A stretch of DNA of 64,000 bases from CAWBRT01 sp963832785 (GCA_963832785.1 CAWHVF010000009.1:62001-126000), one strand, 5' to 3'; counted from the first letter of the stretch, positions 1 through 8,533 are shown. The notes: generated by a model from the letters alone, not told the origin. Program-made: numbers and translations.

Positions 1-2
1 TG

Positions 3-125
3 GACTCCGAACACGTCAGAGCCTCGGTACAGGGCACTTCCGCGGGCAACGGCCACACCGTAAACATTAACAATACTTATACGGGTAAGTGGATCAGCGC
101 AAGCTGCCCTGCTGGGACAAATTGA
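3..125 (+). CDS. 3' end of a hypothetical protein, possibly DUF3617 family
   Basis: An open frame enters from the left edge and ends at a TGA at 123-125, giving the last 40 residues of a protein. The tail reads GNGHTVNINNTYTGKWISAS followed by a Cys-Pro. A Gly-Lys-Trp-(I/L)-x-A-x-Cys ending is what I associate with DUF3617 proteins, small exported proteins of unknown function, but the fragment is too short to be sure. The reading frame is inferred only from the absence of stops and the sensible composition. Nothing else is seen between its stop and the convergent gene ending at 249, except a GGGCTTCAGCCC-type dispersed palindrome near 150-172. Confidence 0.4.
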   Translation, partial: DSEHVRASVQGTSAGNGHTVNINNTYTGKWISASCPAGTN

Positions 126-248
126 AAGACTAGGGCCACCAAGAGAAATGCGGGCTTCAGCCCCTGAGGGATCTGCAAAGAGCGGCCTCGCCAGTGACCT
201 GCCGCCGGGGTTTGCGCTTGGAGATTGCCGGATAGCTGGTAATACTGT

Positions 249-1223
249 CTAACTTGTAACCTCGCAGCCAGCCAGGCTCACTTCCTGCTTCAAAAAGGGC
301 ATGATCTCGCGCGCGAAGAAGCGCATACCTTCCAGTGGCGGGATTGGCTGAATGACCAGGTGCGTCACCCCCGCAGCTTGCCAGTCGCGAATTTGCTGGA
401 TACAACGATCGGGCGAGCCCCACAGATTTTCGTTCAATACGTCCTGCGGAGTGGGTGGCACGGCAAAGCGGTGCCGGCGCTCTTCCGCATAGAGCTGGCT
501 CCAGCGGGTAACCTCCGCCGTGGACAAGCCAGCCAGGGAGACGGCCGAAACCGCCATTGCCAGGCGGCGTCCGGTCCTATTTTTCATCTCTTCCGACCAG
601 CTATGAATAACCTCGGGAGGCTTGGAATACACAAGCCAGCAATCCGCTATTTCGGCAACCAGCCGGCGGGTCGCTTCCGAATCTCCTGGTACCCAAATGG
701 GAATGTGTGGCTTTTGCGCGGGCTTGGGCTCCAGACAAGCGTTCCTGAGCTTGTAGAACGAGCCTTCGAAGGTGACCTCCGGTTCCGTCCACAAGCGTTT
801 GGCGATTATGAGCGCCTCCCGCAGCCGGGCCACACGCTTGTCGTGATCCTCCCAGGGCAGCCCGTAACTGATACTCTCCTCCTGAAACCAAGCTGAGCCC
901 AGGGAATAGATCAGGCGGCCGCCAAACATGACATCGAAGGTGGCGGCCATCTTCGCCATCACGGCCGGATGGCGAAACGAGTTGTTGAAGGTGTGGCCGG
1001 CACAGACGATTTTTGTCGTCAGCGCCGCGACTGCCGACAGCACCGTCCAATTCTCCAGCATCGGAGTCCGTTTTGCCATGTGCGCGTTGATTACGTGGTC
1101 GGGCAGCCAAACCGAGTCGAAGCCGAGTGTTTCGGCCTCCAAAGCCATGGCACGCGTATAATCCCAGCCCTGTCCTTTGGCGCCCATCTCGCCCTGGACG
1201 GCCAGTCTGACTCCGAATTTCAT
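249..1223 (-). CDS. LLM-class flavin-dependent oxidoreductase (luciferase-like)
   Basis: A 324-residue protein with the bacterial luciferase / F420-dependent oxidoreductase TIM-barrel pattern: an N-terminal MKFGVRL strand, LGFDSVWLPDH at about residues 40-50, and the R-H-P-A-V-M-A-K motif near 90. Family members use FMN or F420 to oxidise or reduce small organic substrates; the substrate here cannot be read from sequence. The ATG at 1223 overlaps the TGA of the upstream gene (ATGA), so the two are translationally coupled. It is the last gene of the B12-mutase operon, which suggests a role in the same catabolic route. Length is normal for the family. Confidence 0.85.
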   Translation of the reverse strand: MKFGVRLAVQGEMGAKGQGWDYTRAMALEAETLGFDSVWLPDHVINAHMAKRTPMLENWTVLSAVAALTTKIVCAGHTFNNSFRHPAVMAKMAATFDVMFGGRLIYSLGSAWFQEESISYGLPWEDHDKRVARLREALIIAKRLWTEPEVTFEGSFYKLRNACLEPKPAQKPHIPIWVPGDSEATRRLVAEIADCWLVYSKPPEVIHSWSEEMKNRTGRRLAMAVSAVSLAGLSTAEVTRWSQLYAEERRHRFAVPPTPQDVLNENLWGSPDRCIQQIRDWQAAGVTHLVIQPIPPLEGMRFFAREIMPFLKQEVSLAGCEVTS

Positions 1224-1696
1224 CGCGAGCCCTCCCCTGATGGCGCCTGCCGTGCGGCGGGCAATAAGTTCTTTTCGTCCAGGTATTCGGCCAGAAGGCG
1301 GGCAGCGGTACCCGTAATCCTGCGGCAGTTTGTCTTTTGCTCCGGCGAGCCGTATTCGTAGATTTGCAGCGCCTTGCAGGTATTCGCGCTGAAGCAGGCG
1401 ACGAAGCGATCGCCGAATTCGCGCGCATAGGCGTGCGCCGGCTCCCGGCTGGTCTCCAGGTTGGGCCGCCCAACCAGCAGGCTGAGCGCCATTACCGCGC
1501 CCGAAAGTGCGCCGCAAAAACCCGACCCGCCAATTCCACCGCCGCCGAAACATGTCGCGATGCGCATGGCGTCGTCACTGAGAACAAATGGAAGACGGTC
1601 GCGATAGGTATGCAGAATAGATTCAGCGCAGTTGTAGCCGCTCTTATGGTAATCACAGGCGGTCGAAAAGATTTTCTGGAGTTCTTCCTCTTCCAT
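1220..1696 (-). CDS. C-GCAxxG-C-C family protein (putative redox protein)
   Basis: A 158-residue protein. It contains the Cys in GYNCAES, then a glycine-rich run ending in SGFCGALSGAVMALSLLVGR, and later cysteines at ANTCK and TNCRR. This is the defining pattern of the C_GCAxxG_C_C family, thought to bind metal or act in redox but without a settled function. I chose the ATG at 1696 because an AGAGGG ribosome site lies just upstream; a longer frame to 1768 has no such site. The gene overlaps the following oxidoreductase by four bases and sits 61 bp after the enolase-superfamily gene. Confidence 0.85.
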   Translation of the reverse strand: MEEEELQKIFSTACDYHKSGYNCAESILHTYRDRLPFVLSDDAMRIATCFGGGGIGGSGFCGALSGAVMALSLLVGRPNLETSREPAHAYAREFGDRFVACFSANTCKALQIYEYGSPEQKTNCRRITGTAARLLAEYLDEKNLLPAARQAPSGEGSR

Positions 1697-1757
1697 AAAT
1701 AGGCCCTCTATTGCCCTTGGCTTTGCCTGGTTAATTTGACATGGCGGCCGCCATGCT

Positions 1758-2849
1758 TCACACCCCAATGGCGCTACGCGCCACAGTGCCTTCGGCTACG
1801 AGACGGCCGGTTGCCAATCCGTTCAGCGTGATGCTGAGACCATGATCGACCACATTCCCTCCGGCGATACTGATTCGGCTCTGGAACGGATGCTCCTGCA
1901 CCTTGGCGAAGCCGTTGGCCTCGGTCGCGGTGGGCAACTTGCTAAGCAGGTGAACACGGTTCTCCAGATGATTCCCCAGGGCGGTCTGCACTCCATTGCC
2001 GAAGACCAGCTTGAGCCCGCGCCGGTATGCATCTCCGATCATGCCGGCAGTAGCGGCCATTCCCGGGTGTTTGCATAACTTAAGCTTGACCCACTTGGCG
2101 CCGCATTCCTGGGCGCGGCGGATGTCATCTTTCTCACAGATCGACTCGTCAAGCATGATGGGGAAGGTAGTGGAAGAGGTGAGCCGGGCCGTCTCCGACC
2201 ACATCTCGACGTTGAATGGCTGTTCCAGGAGCCCGATCATGCCCAGATCCTCAAGACGGCGGCACAACTCGAGAGCAGCCTCGGGCTTATAGGCCTGGTT
2301 GGCATCCAGCCGGAGAGTCCCGGGCAGAGTCGTGCCTGGCGGCAGTTCTTTGGCGACGGCGCGGACCAGAGACTCCTCCATCGCCGGATCGCGGCCAGCT
2401 TTGAGCTTCAACACGGTAACGCCCGAATCAAGCAAGCGCCGCGCCTCGGCCGCGATCGCTTCCGGAGTATCTCCGGGGCAAAGGGCGGCAAGCGGAATGC
2501 TCGAGGCGAGAGGAGTTGCAAAAGCCGCCGCTTCGCCTTCCACCCAGGTTTCATAGGCGCAGGCAAGTCCGCTGGCTGTAAATGGGTATTTGTGGGCAAG
2601 CTCAACCGAGAGCTCCTCGATCGGTTTACCGGCGCTCAATGCCCGGGCGGCCTCCTGCACGGCGGAGATTGCCAGCTCAATAGTTTCGACGCCATAGCCG
2701 GGCAGAGGAGTGATTTCGCCAAATCCAACCCTCCCCTCGCCTTCCAGAGCGATGTACAAAGTCTCAAAGGTTTTCAGGACCGTGAATGAGAGCCGGTATG
2801 GTTTCTTCAGAGGCAGAGAGTGATGCCACGCCCGCAGTTTCAGTTTCAT
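1758..2849 (-). CDS. Enolase-superfamily enzyme, MLE/dipeptide-epimerase subgroup
   Basis: A 363-residue protein with the complete muconate-lactonizing-enzyme subgroup active site: K148-x-K150 on strand 2 (VLKLKAG), metal ligands D182 (LRLDANQ), E209 (LLEQPF) and D234 (MLDESI), and a second lysine motif WVKLKLCK at 253-260. Members abstract a proton alpha to a carboxylate (lactonization, OSB synthesis, N-acylamino-acid or dipeptide racemization). It is not obviously 3-methylaspartate ammonia-lyase, which is longer and lacks the KxK arrangement as I remember it. The start at 2849 has a clean GGAGG site. It lies 114 bp downstream of the GlmE-like gene, so its substrate may be linked to the mutase product. 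Confidence 0.85.
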   Translation of the reverse strand: MKLKLRAWHHSLPLKKPYRLSFTVLKTFETLYIALEGEGRVGFGEITPLPGYGVETIELAISAVQEAARALSAGKPIEELSVELAHKYPFTASGLACAYETWVEGEAAAFATPLASSIPLAALCPGDTPEAIAAEARRLLDSGVTVLKLKAGRDPAMEESLVRAVAKELPPGTTLPGTLRLDANQAYKPEAALELCRRLEDLGMIGLLEQPFNVEMWSETARLTSSTTFPIMLDESICEKDDIRRAQECGAKWVKLKLCKHPGMAATAGMIGDAYRRGLKLVFGNGVQTALGNHLENRVHLLSKLPTATEANGFAKVQEHPFQSRISIAGGNVVDHGLSITLNGLATGRLVAEGTVARSAIGV

Positions 2850-2963
2850 AAAACCTCCGGTACCGCCCAAGATGAGAATGCTGCCGGGGCATGAGCCCCT
2901 TGAAATGACCTGAACTTTTCCGCCCAGTCCGAGCCTTCAGGAACCCTGGGTCACCATGCCGCT

Positions 2964-4454
2964 TCAGGCATCCATGCAATGGGAGAGGTCATCGGCGACG
3001 ATGTCCATCTCTACACAAGGCCGGCAGATTTCCTGAACGTCGAAGCATGCGACTTCATAGTCGACTTTTCCCGAGATCTTGTTTTCCCGTTCCCTAATCT
3101 TCGATTCGTTATATTCCAGAATTTCTTTGCTGAAGGGAAGGTTGCCGGTGCGCAGGTAGCGAATAGCGCCCATGGCATCGCGCACAGGAATGACGTCTCC
3201 GCGCGTGTGAATGTTAGGAGCCCAAGGAACATCGATCGTGCCGGCCTCAAATGCCCGCACCGTCCCCACGGCGACATCGCCGTCGCCAAGTTCCAGCACT
3301 TTGGCGATAATCGCCATGGCCTCCTTTTTAATCATCTCCATTTCGATCTTGACTTCATCGTCGACCGGCAGGCGGCGCTGGCGCATCATGTCGATAGTTT
3401 TCCTGGTGGCGCGTGTTCCGTGGCCGTTGGCCTCTTTGGTCGGAATTCCTATAGCCTCGTGCGAGCTTTTGGTGATGACCTGGGTGGCGCCGCCCAGCAC
3501 GGCGATCATGGCTCCCATGACAATCACGCTGAAGGCCTCCGCCGCGTGAGGCGGGAAGGCTTGCATCCACTGATGGGTGGCAACGGAGATGAACATGTCT
3601 TCCACCCCGGCCGCTTTTTTCAGCCAGTACCGGCACACTTCTTCGTAGACGCGGAGAGCCGCAACATCTTGAACGATGTCCAGATTTTGGGTCAGACCTA
3701 CGCTGTAGTGACGCAAGCCCTGGCCGGCAGCCAATAGCGTTTCCAGCACGCCGACGGCTATGCCGATTCCAGGCGGAATCAGCGTTCCGGTCAGGAACCC
3801 AGGCTGTTCGCGGTGGATGATTACTCCATGTTCCGCGTAATAAGAGCAGAGGCGGTCCAGGTACTGGTAATTCCTGATACCCTCTTCCAACTTCATCGAC
3901 TTTATATAAGAGCAGGGATAAGAAATGCCCGCCCCGAGGTAGGCGGAAACGCCGGCGGCGATAGTTACTTCGGATGTCAGCCTGGGAAACGGCGTTCCGG
4001 AAAGCGTAATAATCGGCTTGTCGACAGCTTCCACCACCCTACGGACCTTCTTGGGGCCATAATTCACCACGGGAAGGCCGTTGAGCATGGATCGACCAAG
4101 CCTGATGCTTTCATCGATTCCCCTCTGGGCGCTTTCGAATTTCATGTTCCTGGTGTAAGTGTCGGTCGTCATCGGCAGAAGGTCGGCGCATCCCTCGCCC
4201 TGCAGATGGCGCAGGAGTTCGATATGCCCATCGATCAGAGCCACGCCCCCGCGTGGCTGAACCAAGGTACGGCCTTCTTCTTTGGCTTTCCTGACGACAT
4301 TGGCGTACCTCTTCGATTCGGGAAGGCTCTTGTGGTACTCGACAGCTTCTTCGAGGTCGACTTCCTTTCCAGTAGGCCAAAGCGCCAGCGTCTTCTTGCG
4401 CTCCTGCTCGAAATAATCGTCACCCCAGCGTTCGTTGGAAAGTTCCATTTTCAT
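2964..4454 (-). CDS. GlmE-like catalytic subunit of a B12-dependent mutase (divergent glutamate mutase epsilon)
   Basis: A 496-residue protein that aligns end to end with glutamate mutase epsilon subunit (WPTGKEVDL near 26-34, QPRGGVALIDGHIELL at 66-81, HEAIGIPTKEAN in the C-terminal half). With GlmS it rearranges a carbon skeleton by a 5'-deoxyadenosyl radical. Compared with my memory of the Clostridium cochlearium enzyme, R66 and R100 of the substrate arginine claw are kept (here R68 and R102), as are Y177 and Y181. But R149 is replaced by Leu151, H150 by Ser152 and E171 by Leu173. R149 binds a substrate carboxylate and E171 the amino group, so glutamate is an unlikely substrate. The ATG overlaps the glmL stop (ATGA). 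Confidence 0.85.
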   Translation of the reverse strand: MKMELSNERWGDDYFEQERKKTLALWPTGKEVDLEEAVEYHKSLPESKRYANVVRKAKEEGRTLVQPRGGVALIDGHIELLRHLQGEGCADLLPMTTDTYTRNMKFESAQRGIDESIRLGRSMLNGLPVVNYGPKKVRRVVEAVDKPIITLSGTPFPRLTSEVTIAAGVSAYLGAGISYPCSYIKSMKLEEGIRNYQYLDRLCSYYAEHGVIIHREQPGFLTGTLIPPGIGIAVGVLETLLAAGQGLRHYSVGLTQNLDIVQDVAALRVYEEVCRYWLKKAAGVEDMFISVATHQWMQAFPPHAAEAFSVIVMGAMIAVLGGATQVITKSSHEAIGIPTKEANGHGTRATRKTIDMMRQRRLPVDDEVKIEMEMIKKEAMAIIAKVLELGDGDVAVGTVRAFEAGTIDVPWAPNIHTRGDVIPVRDAMGAIRYLRTGNLPFSKEILEYNESKIRERENKISGKVDYEVACFDVQEICRPCVEMDIVADDLSHCMDA

Positions 4455-5875
4455 AAAGACCTGCCTTCCGCAACCTTGCAGCGTTCCGGTTTGCGCAAGT
4501 ATTTCTTGGCAATTCTTAACGCCTTATCGGGATAAAGTTCCGCCATCAAGCCAATTGCATAGAGAAGGTATTTCTCATCGATGTAAAACTCGGGCTGCTG
4601 CGGCTTGAGGGAAAAGGGATTGGCGTCGGTATATAGAGTCTCCCGGAGAACCGACGCCGGATCAGGCCCGAATATCAATGGCCCGCCGGTGCCGATCACC
4701 GTCTTGAGTTCACGCAGGTCTTTGCCATGCTGGATGTGGTACTGCCCCATGGGGCCATAGGCCACCTCGATCACGCCCGCATGTCTGTCCATCGCCAGAT
4801 GAGTGGCGGCGCGGGCGAGCTCCACGTCGAGAACCTCTTCCGAGGCCGTGCCCGGAAGGGTTTCCGGCTTGGCATGGAAAGTTTCCAGCGCTCCGTCCAG
4901 ATCGGGCACTCTATCCTGCACTTGCTTTCGGAACTGTTCTTTGCCTACGGCCTGAACGATCGTCGAGGCGTTGTAGCGCATGCCCAGGTCCCCTTCGACC
5001 GTTCTCTTGGCGAATGGCTCGGGTAGCCCCTTCTGCACCACTCCGGCCTGTGTGGGCGCCCCGACCGCGACCGAGTGGATGTCGGTGGTTGCTCCGCCGA
5101 CATCGACAACCGCCAATTCGCCGAACCCGGATTCAGCGGGCGTGCCGTTGGCCAGCAGCTTGGCCGCGTTCAACACTGCGGTTGGGGTAGGCATCAGTAT
5201 TCCGTCTATAAAACGCTCCGCCTGTTTAAGCCCTTTGGCGTCGATAATCCGCCTTATAAAGAGCTCGCGAATGACGGCCCGGACCTGCTCGACCTGAAGA
5301 ATGCCGATCTCGGGCATGACATTGTCGGTGATCACGACATCTTTGCTGCCGGCCGTCAGCTTATCGCGCACCTCATCGGATACCGCCTTGTTTCCGGCGT
5401 AGATGATCGGAGCGGTTAGAGCGGCTCTGGAGAGCTTATCCGCATTGTGGAGAACGTTCTCGCGATTGCCGCCGTCGGTGCCACCCGCCAGCAAAACGAT
5501 ATCCGGAGCCGCCTTCTCCAGTTCTTTGATCTCTTTTTCCGTAAGCTGATAGGCGTAGACCCCTACCACCTTGGCCCCGGCACCCAGAACGGCGCGTTTG
5601 GCAGCCTCCACCGTCAGGTCGGGCACAAGTCCGATGGCCACCATCCGCAGTCCGCCGGCGGCACTGCTGGTAGCCAGCTTGTGGTGATACGAAGGTAGTC
5701 CGCCCAGAATTCGGCCTACTTCCTCGAGACCGCGCCGCAGACCGACAGTAATATCCGTATCTACGGTGGAAGGAGTTTGGATGCGACCGAGAACGACCTC
5801 ATTCGCCAGATCAACCAGGACGATTTTGGTAAACGTACTGCCGAAATCGACAAAAAGCGCAGGATCAGCTTTCAT
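4451..5875 (-). CDS. glmL: GlmL/MutL-type reactivating ATPase of the B12 mutase
   Basis: A 474-residue ASKHA-fold ATPase. The phosphate-1 loop is FVDFGSTFTKIVLVD at residues 9-23, the second phosphate loop is VVDVGGATTDIHSV, and LLAGGTDGG lies between. GlmL/MutL proteins are believed to exchange damaged cobalamin in glutamate mutase and related enzymes, acting in the cytoplasm. The gene sits between glmS (11-bp overlap) and the GlmE-like gene (4-bp overlap), the classical mutS-mutL-mutE order. Length is normal, and the start at 5875 is fixed by the tight coupling. Confidence 0.92.
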   Translation of the reverse strand: MKADPALFVDFGSTFTKIVLVDLANEVVLGRIQTPSTVDTDITVGLRRGLEEVGRILGGLPSYHHKLATSSAAGGLRMVAIGLVPDLTVEAAKRAVLGAGAKVVGVYAYQLTEKEIKELEKAAPDIVLLAGGTDGGNRENVLHNADKLSRAALTAPIIYAGNKAVSDEVRDKLTAGSKDVVITDNVMPEIGILQVEQVRAVIRELFIRRIIDAKGLKQAERFIDGILMPTPTAVLNAAKLLANGTPAESGFGELAVVDVGGATTDIHSVAVGAPTQAGVVQKGLPEPFAKRTVEGDLGMRYNASTIVQAVGKEQFRKQVQDRVPDLDGALETFHAKPETLPGTASEEVLDVELARAATHLAMDRHAGVIEVAYGPMGQYHIQHGKDLRELKTVIGTGGPLIFGPDPASVLRETLYTDANPFSLKPQQPEFYIDEKYLLYAIGLMAELYPDKALRIAKKYLRKPERCKVAEGRSL

Positions 5876-6299
5876 CGGAAATACCCAGATCGCTCTTCAG
5901 GTCAGAGATCACGGTCTTAATGGGTATGCCGGGTGGATATACACGGTTGAATCCCATCTTCATAAACCGTTCGTGAACTCCCGCCCAATCTTGCTTGCCC
6001 ACCACCAGGTTGCCTCCGACCACCAGGTGAATATTGCCTATGCCGGCTTCCATGCACTTATCTCGAAAGCCCTGGCAGTCGAGTTCTCCGTGTCCACAGA
6101 GCGATCCCACAAGAATGGCGTCGGCGCTGGTTTCTATGGCAGCTTTAATGAAGTCCTCCGGACCGACAAACGTGCCCAGATTCACGACCTTGAAATTGGC
6201 GTCTTTGAGCGCCTGGGCCATGATCTTGTTGCCGACAACGTGGGCGTCAACGCCGATCACCCCTAGAATTACCGTTTTCTGCATCACTGTGTCTTGCAT
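5865..6299 (-). CDS. glmS: GlmS-like cobalamin-binding subunit of the B12 mutase
   Basis: A 144-residue protein with the full base-off/His-on cobalamin signature: D-x-H-x-x-G in GVDAHVVGNKI, the S-x-L of VGSLCGHG, and the G-G of VVGGNLVVGKQDW. It is close to glutamate mutase sigma subunit over its whole length and supplies the adenosylcobalamin domain to the GlmE-like subunit. The ATG at 6299 is preferred for its GGAAGGG site; an ATG at 6284 matches the usual family start, and one at 6317 is also in frame. Unlike GlmE, this subunit shows no departure at residues I can judge, in line with its generic cofactor role. Confidence 0.93.
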   Translation of the reverse strand: MQDTVMQKTVILGVIGVDAHVVGNKIMAQALKDANFKVVNLGTFVGPEDFIKAAIETSADAILVGSLCGHGELDCQGFRDKCMEAGIGNIHLVVGGNLVVGKQDWAGVHERFMKMGFNRVYPPGIPIKTVISDLKSDLGISDES

Positions 6300-6432
6300 T
6301 GTTTCCCTTCCGTGCACCAGGCAGGCCGCCGGCCAGTACGACAGAAGTTACGCGCGGCCGCTCATTGGCTCATCGGCCCTTGGCGGAACGAAACGGATTA
6401 CGGCACTCGCGCTCCCTGCATTCCCGATGTAT

Positions 6433-6540
6433 TCACTCTGTGCGGAGCAGAAACTTGCCTTTGCTTGCTCCCATTTCCAACAATTCATGCGCCTGCCGCG
6501 CTTCGCTCAACGGCAACTCCCGGTCGATTGAGCTCCAATA
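6433..6540 (-). pseudogene. C-terminal remnant of a zinc-type (MDR) alcohol dehydrogenase/quinone reductase
   Basis: In the 247-bp gap between the MFS gene and glmS, the minus strand encodes 35 residues including PLSEARQAHELLEMGASKGK followed by FLLRTE and a stop at 6433-6435. This is the typical carboxyl end of medium-chain dehydrogenase/reductase quinone reductases. No upstream part exists: the frame runs directly into the end of the MFS gene. It is most simply a deletion scar left when the operon formed. The identification rests on one short motif. Confidence 0.45.
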
Positions 6541-6546
6541 CGCACA

Positions 6547-7917
6547 CTAAGCGGGTTCCCCCTCGACAGAGCTCTCCGCCCACACCAGCGGCTTGTCGGG
6601 ACGCAACCAGACGGCGACAAAAGCTCCGAACACCAGGGTGCTGACGATGCAGATAAAGGCACCGTCCCAGCTCCCGGTCTTATCGATAATCCATCCAATC
6701 ACCGGCGGAGAGATCACTCCCGCCAACCCCGCGCCGACGTTCATCATGCCTGCCCCGATACCGGCAAAGTCCCGGCTGATGTCCATGGGAACAGCCCACA
6801 CCGCCCCCACCATCAGTTCGAGGAAGAAGAATGATAACCCTATCAGAATGGCCACCGCCGTGATGCTGGTGGTGCGCATCGTCGAGTACAGCATAATTGC
6901 CGAAGACAGCATACAAATACTGATCAGGGCGTTCCTTGCCAGGCGCTTATTGCCCGTGCGGGTGTAAACGCGGTCGGATAGCATTCCTCCCAGGGCATCG
7001 CCGAGCAGTCCGGCGGCAAATGTCAGCCCGGACAGAAGGGCCGAAGACTTGAGGTTCTGTCCCAGCCTGTTCATGAAATAGAGTGGAAGCCAGGACACGA
7101 ACAACCAGAGGCCGCACCCGTAGCAGAACTGGCATAGCGAAACCGGAGCTATGCGTTTGGCCAAAGCGCCGACGGGAACACGGCTTTTCTTGCTGACTCT
7201 GGAGGTGGGAGGCAGTTCCTTGAGTTCTTCGGGGGTGATCCGCGGATGAGCTTCCGGGCGGTCGCAGTAATACCACGCCCAGGCAATGACCCAGGCAACA
7301 GAGAGCAAGCCGCAGGCGATGAACGCCGATCGCCAGCCCAGGTAAGCCATCACCGTGGCAACTATAGGCGGCGCCAGGGTCATGCCCAGCCTGGCCGCGC
7401 TGTGGGTGATGCCCTGTATGAAGCCGAACTTCTTGACGTTATACCAGTCGCTCATGGCCGAGGTAGCGCCCGACCAGGCGGGGCCCTCGCCGCAGCCCAA
7501 GCCAAAGCGCACCAGCACCAGCGTTATCATGCCCACGATGAAGCCTGTGGCTACGGTCGTAATTGCGACCAGCGCGGCGCACAGGATCAGCGTCATTCGC
7601 GCGCCAATCTTCTTGGCGAACCACCCTCCGAGTAACTGTCCGATCATGTATGGCCAGAAAAAGGCCGAGAAGGCGATCCCGAGCTGGGCATGGGAAAGCA
7701 AAAACTCCTGCATCATGTCTTTGGCGGCAATGGAGATGTTGACCCTGTCCAGGTACATGATGCAGTACATCAGCGAGAGAAGGATGGTAACCCCGGTAGT
7801 TGCCGTGATTAATGGCTTATTTCCGGCGGTGCTCGCCGCGCCGACGCCCGCAACTTTCGCCTGCGCGGCGGTTGCGCCATCGGATTTCGCTGTTTTTACT
7901 CCTGTCGCATTACTCAT
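6547..7917 (-). CDS. MFS transporter, probable organic-anion (ACS-type) importer
   Basis: A 456-residue protein with about 12 predicted membrane segments. MYLDRVNISIAAKDMMQEF at residues 52-70 is typical of the anion:cation symporter (sugar acid, tartrate, phthalate) branch of the major facilitator superfamily. An alanine/threonine-rich N-terminal stretch of about 40 residues precedes the first helix. It is the first gene of the minus-strand operon, so it probably imports the substrate of the B12-mutase pathway. A candidate sigma-54 promoter lies at 8051-8066, about 135 bp upstream. Confidence 0.88.
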   Translation of the reverse strand: MSNATGVKTAKSDGATAAQAKVAGVGAASTAGNKPLITATTGVTILLSLMYCIMYLDRVNISIAAKDMMQEFLLSHAQLGIAFSAFFWPYMIGQLLGGWFAKKIGARMTLILCAALVAITTVATGFIVGMITLVLVRFGLGCGEGPAWSGATSAMSDWYNVKKFGFIQGITHSAARLGMTLAPPIVATVMAYLGWRSAFIACGLLSVAWVIAWAWYYCDRPEAHPRITPEELKELPPTSRVSKKSRVPVGALAKRIAPVSLCQFCYGCGLWLFVSWLPLYFMNRLGQNLKSSALLSGLTFAAGLLGDALGGMLSDRVYTRTGNKRLARNALISICMLSSAIMLYSTMRTTSITAVAILIGLSFFFLELMVGAVWAVPMDISRDFAGIGAGMMNVGAGLAGVISPPVIGWIIDKTGSWDGAFICIVSTLVFGAFVAVWLRPDKPLVWAESSVEGEPA

Positions 7918-8050
7918 CCAACTCCCTCGTTGCGCTTGCGCGCGATAGAACTTCGCCCACCACTTGGCTCGGATAGGGAGACCGTACGCCGAAGACGCGG
8001 CATTCGATCTTGCTATACGGGATTTCGAATGTGCAAACTGCTATTTGCAC

Positions 8051-8066
8051 TGCAATTGTCATACCG
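8051..8066 (-). promoter_or_regulatory. Candidate sigma-54 promoter for the B12-mutase operon
   Basis: On the minus strand the sequence is CGGTATG, four bases, TTGCA. The invariant GG (8064-8065) and GC (8052-8053) are separated by exactly 10 bases, and the -12 part matches consensus fully. The -24 part matches less well (T replaced by C before GG). The first gene starts at 7917. The presence of two similar sites and a sigma-54 activator within 5 kb supports it. Confidence 0.55.
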
Positions 8067-8135
8067 AACTTGGCGATTGGCTCAGTTATGGCGCCTGTAG
8101 CGGGATGGAAAGAGCGACTTCAGTCAGGCCAGCTA

Positions 8136-8227
8136 TTGGGCCGGCGGAAGGGTTCGGAAAGGAATCGATGCTGGTTTAATTTGGGCGTATCCCCCGTAAG
8201 GTCGGCTTCCCCCCTGCCGCCGGCCAA
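8136..8227. promoter_or_regulatory. Inverted pair of GGCCGGCGG words, candidate activator-binding sites
   Basis: TTGGGCCGGCGGAAGGG (8136-8152) and its near-perfect inverse at 8211-8227 flank 58 bp. They lie about 75-165 bp upstream of the minus-strand sigma-54 site, the usual place for enhancer sequences bound by a sigma-54 activator. GCCGGC words also occur at 8691-8710 and 12911-12970, upstream of the other two sites. In a GC-rich genome such words are not rare, so this is tentative. Confidence 0.3.
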
Positions 8228-8533
8228 TTAAGATACGCTGCCCGAGCCCATTTTTTGGCCGCAGGCCGAATTCATTGGGTCAGAGGCGTGAAGTTCTTCG
8301 AAGTAACGGGTCAATCGGGCGATCACATGCTCATACCCGCCATGCCTGTGAGGCTTGTCGCAATTGGAGCAATCCTTGACCTTCTCGCGCATGACCGGCT
8401 TACCGCCGCAATCGGGAAAGAAGTATAGAGGACAATAGCAGAAGAGGCAGTTGAACTCCTTATCGTCTTCGGCCGGATGACAAGGGAAGCAGTAGCAATT
8501 CGTATTACGGAAAAACCTGGAGCTGTTGATCAT
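8228..8533 (-). CDS. Cysteine-rich small-domain metal-binding protein
   Basis: A 101-residue protein with cysteines at CYCFPCH, NCLFCYCPLYFFPDCGG and KDCSNCDKPHRHGGYEHVI. This matches the cysteine-rich small domain family (PF04071, from memory), a probable zinc or iron-sulfur binding fold that in other genomes often lies near cobalamin-related genes. I chose the ATG at 8533 for its AAGGTG site and because the family pattern begins a few residues later; a longer frame to 8635 has no similarity. It sits alone, upstream of the B12-dependent mutase operon and on the same strand. Function unknown. Confidence 0.75.
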   Translation of the reverse strand: MINSSRFFRNTNCYCFPCHPAEDDKEFNCLFCYCPLYFFPDCGGKPVMREKVKDCSNCDKPHRHGGYEHVIARLTRYFEELHASDPMNSACGQKMGSGSVS

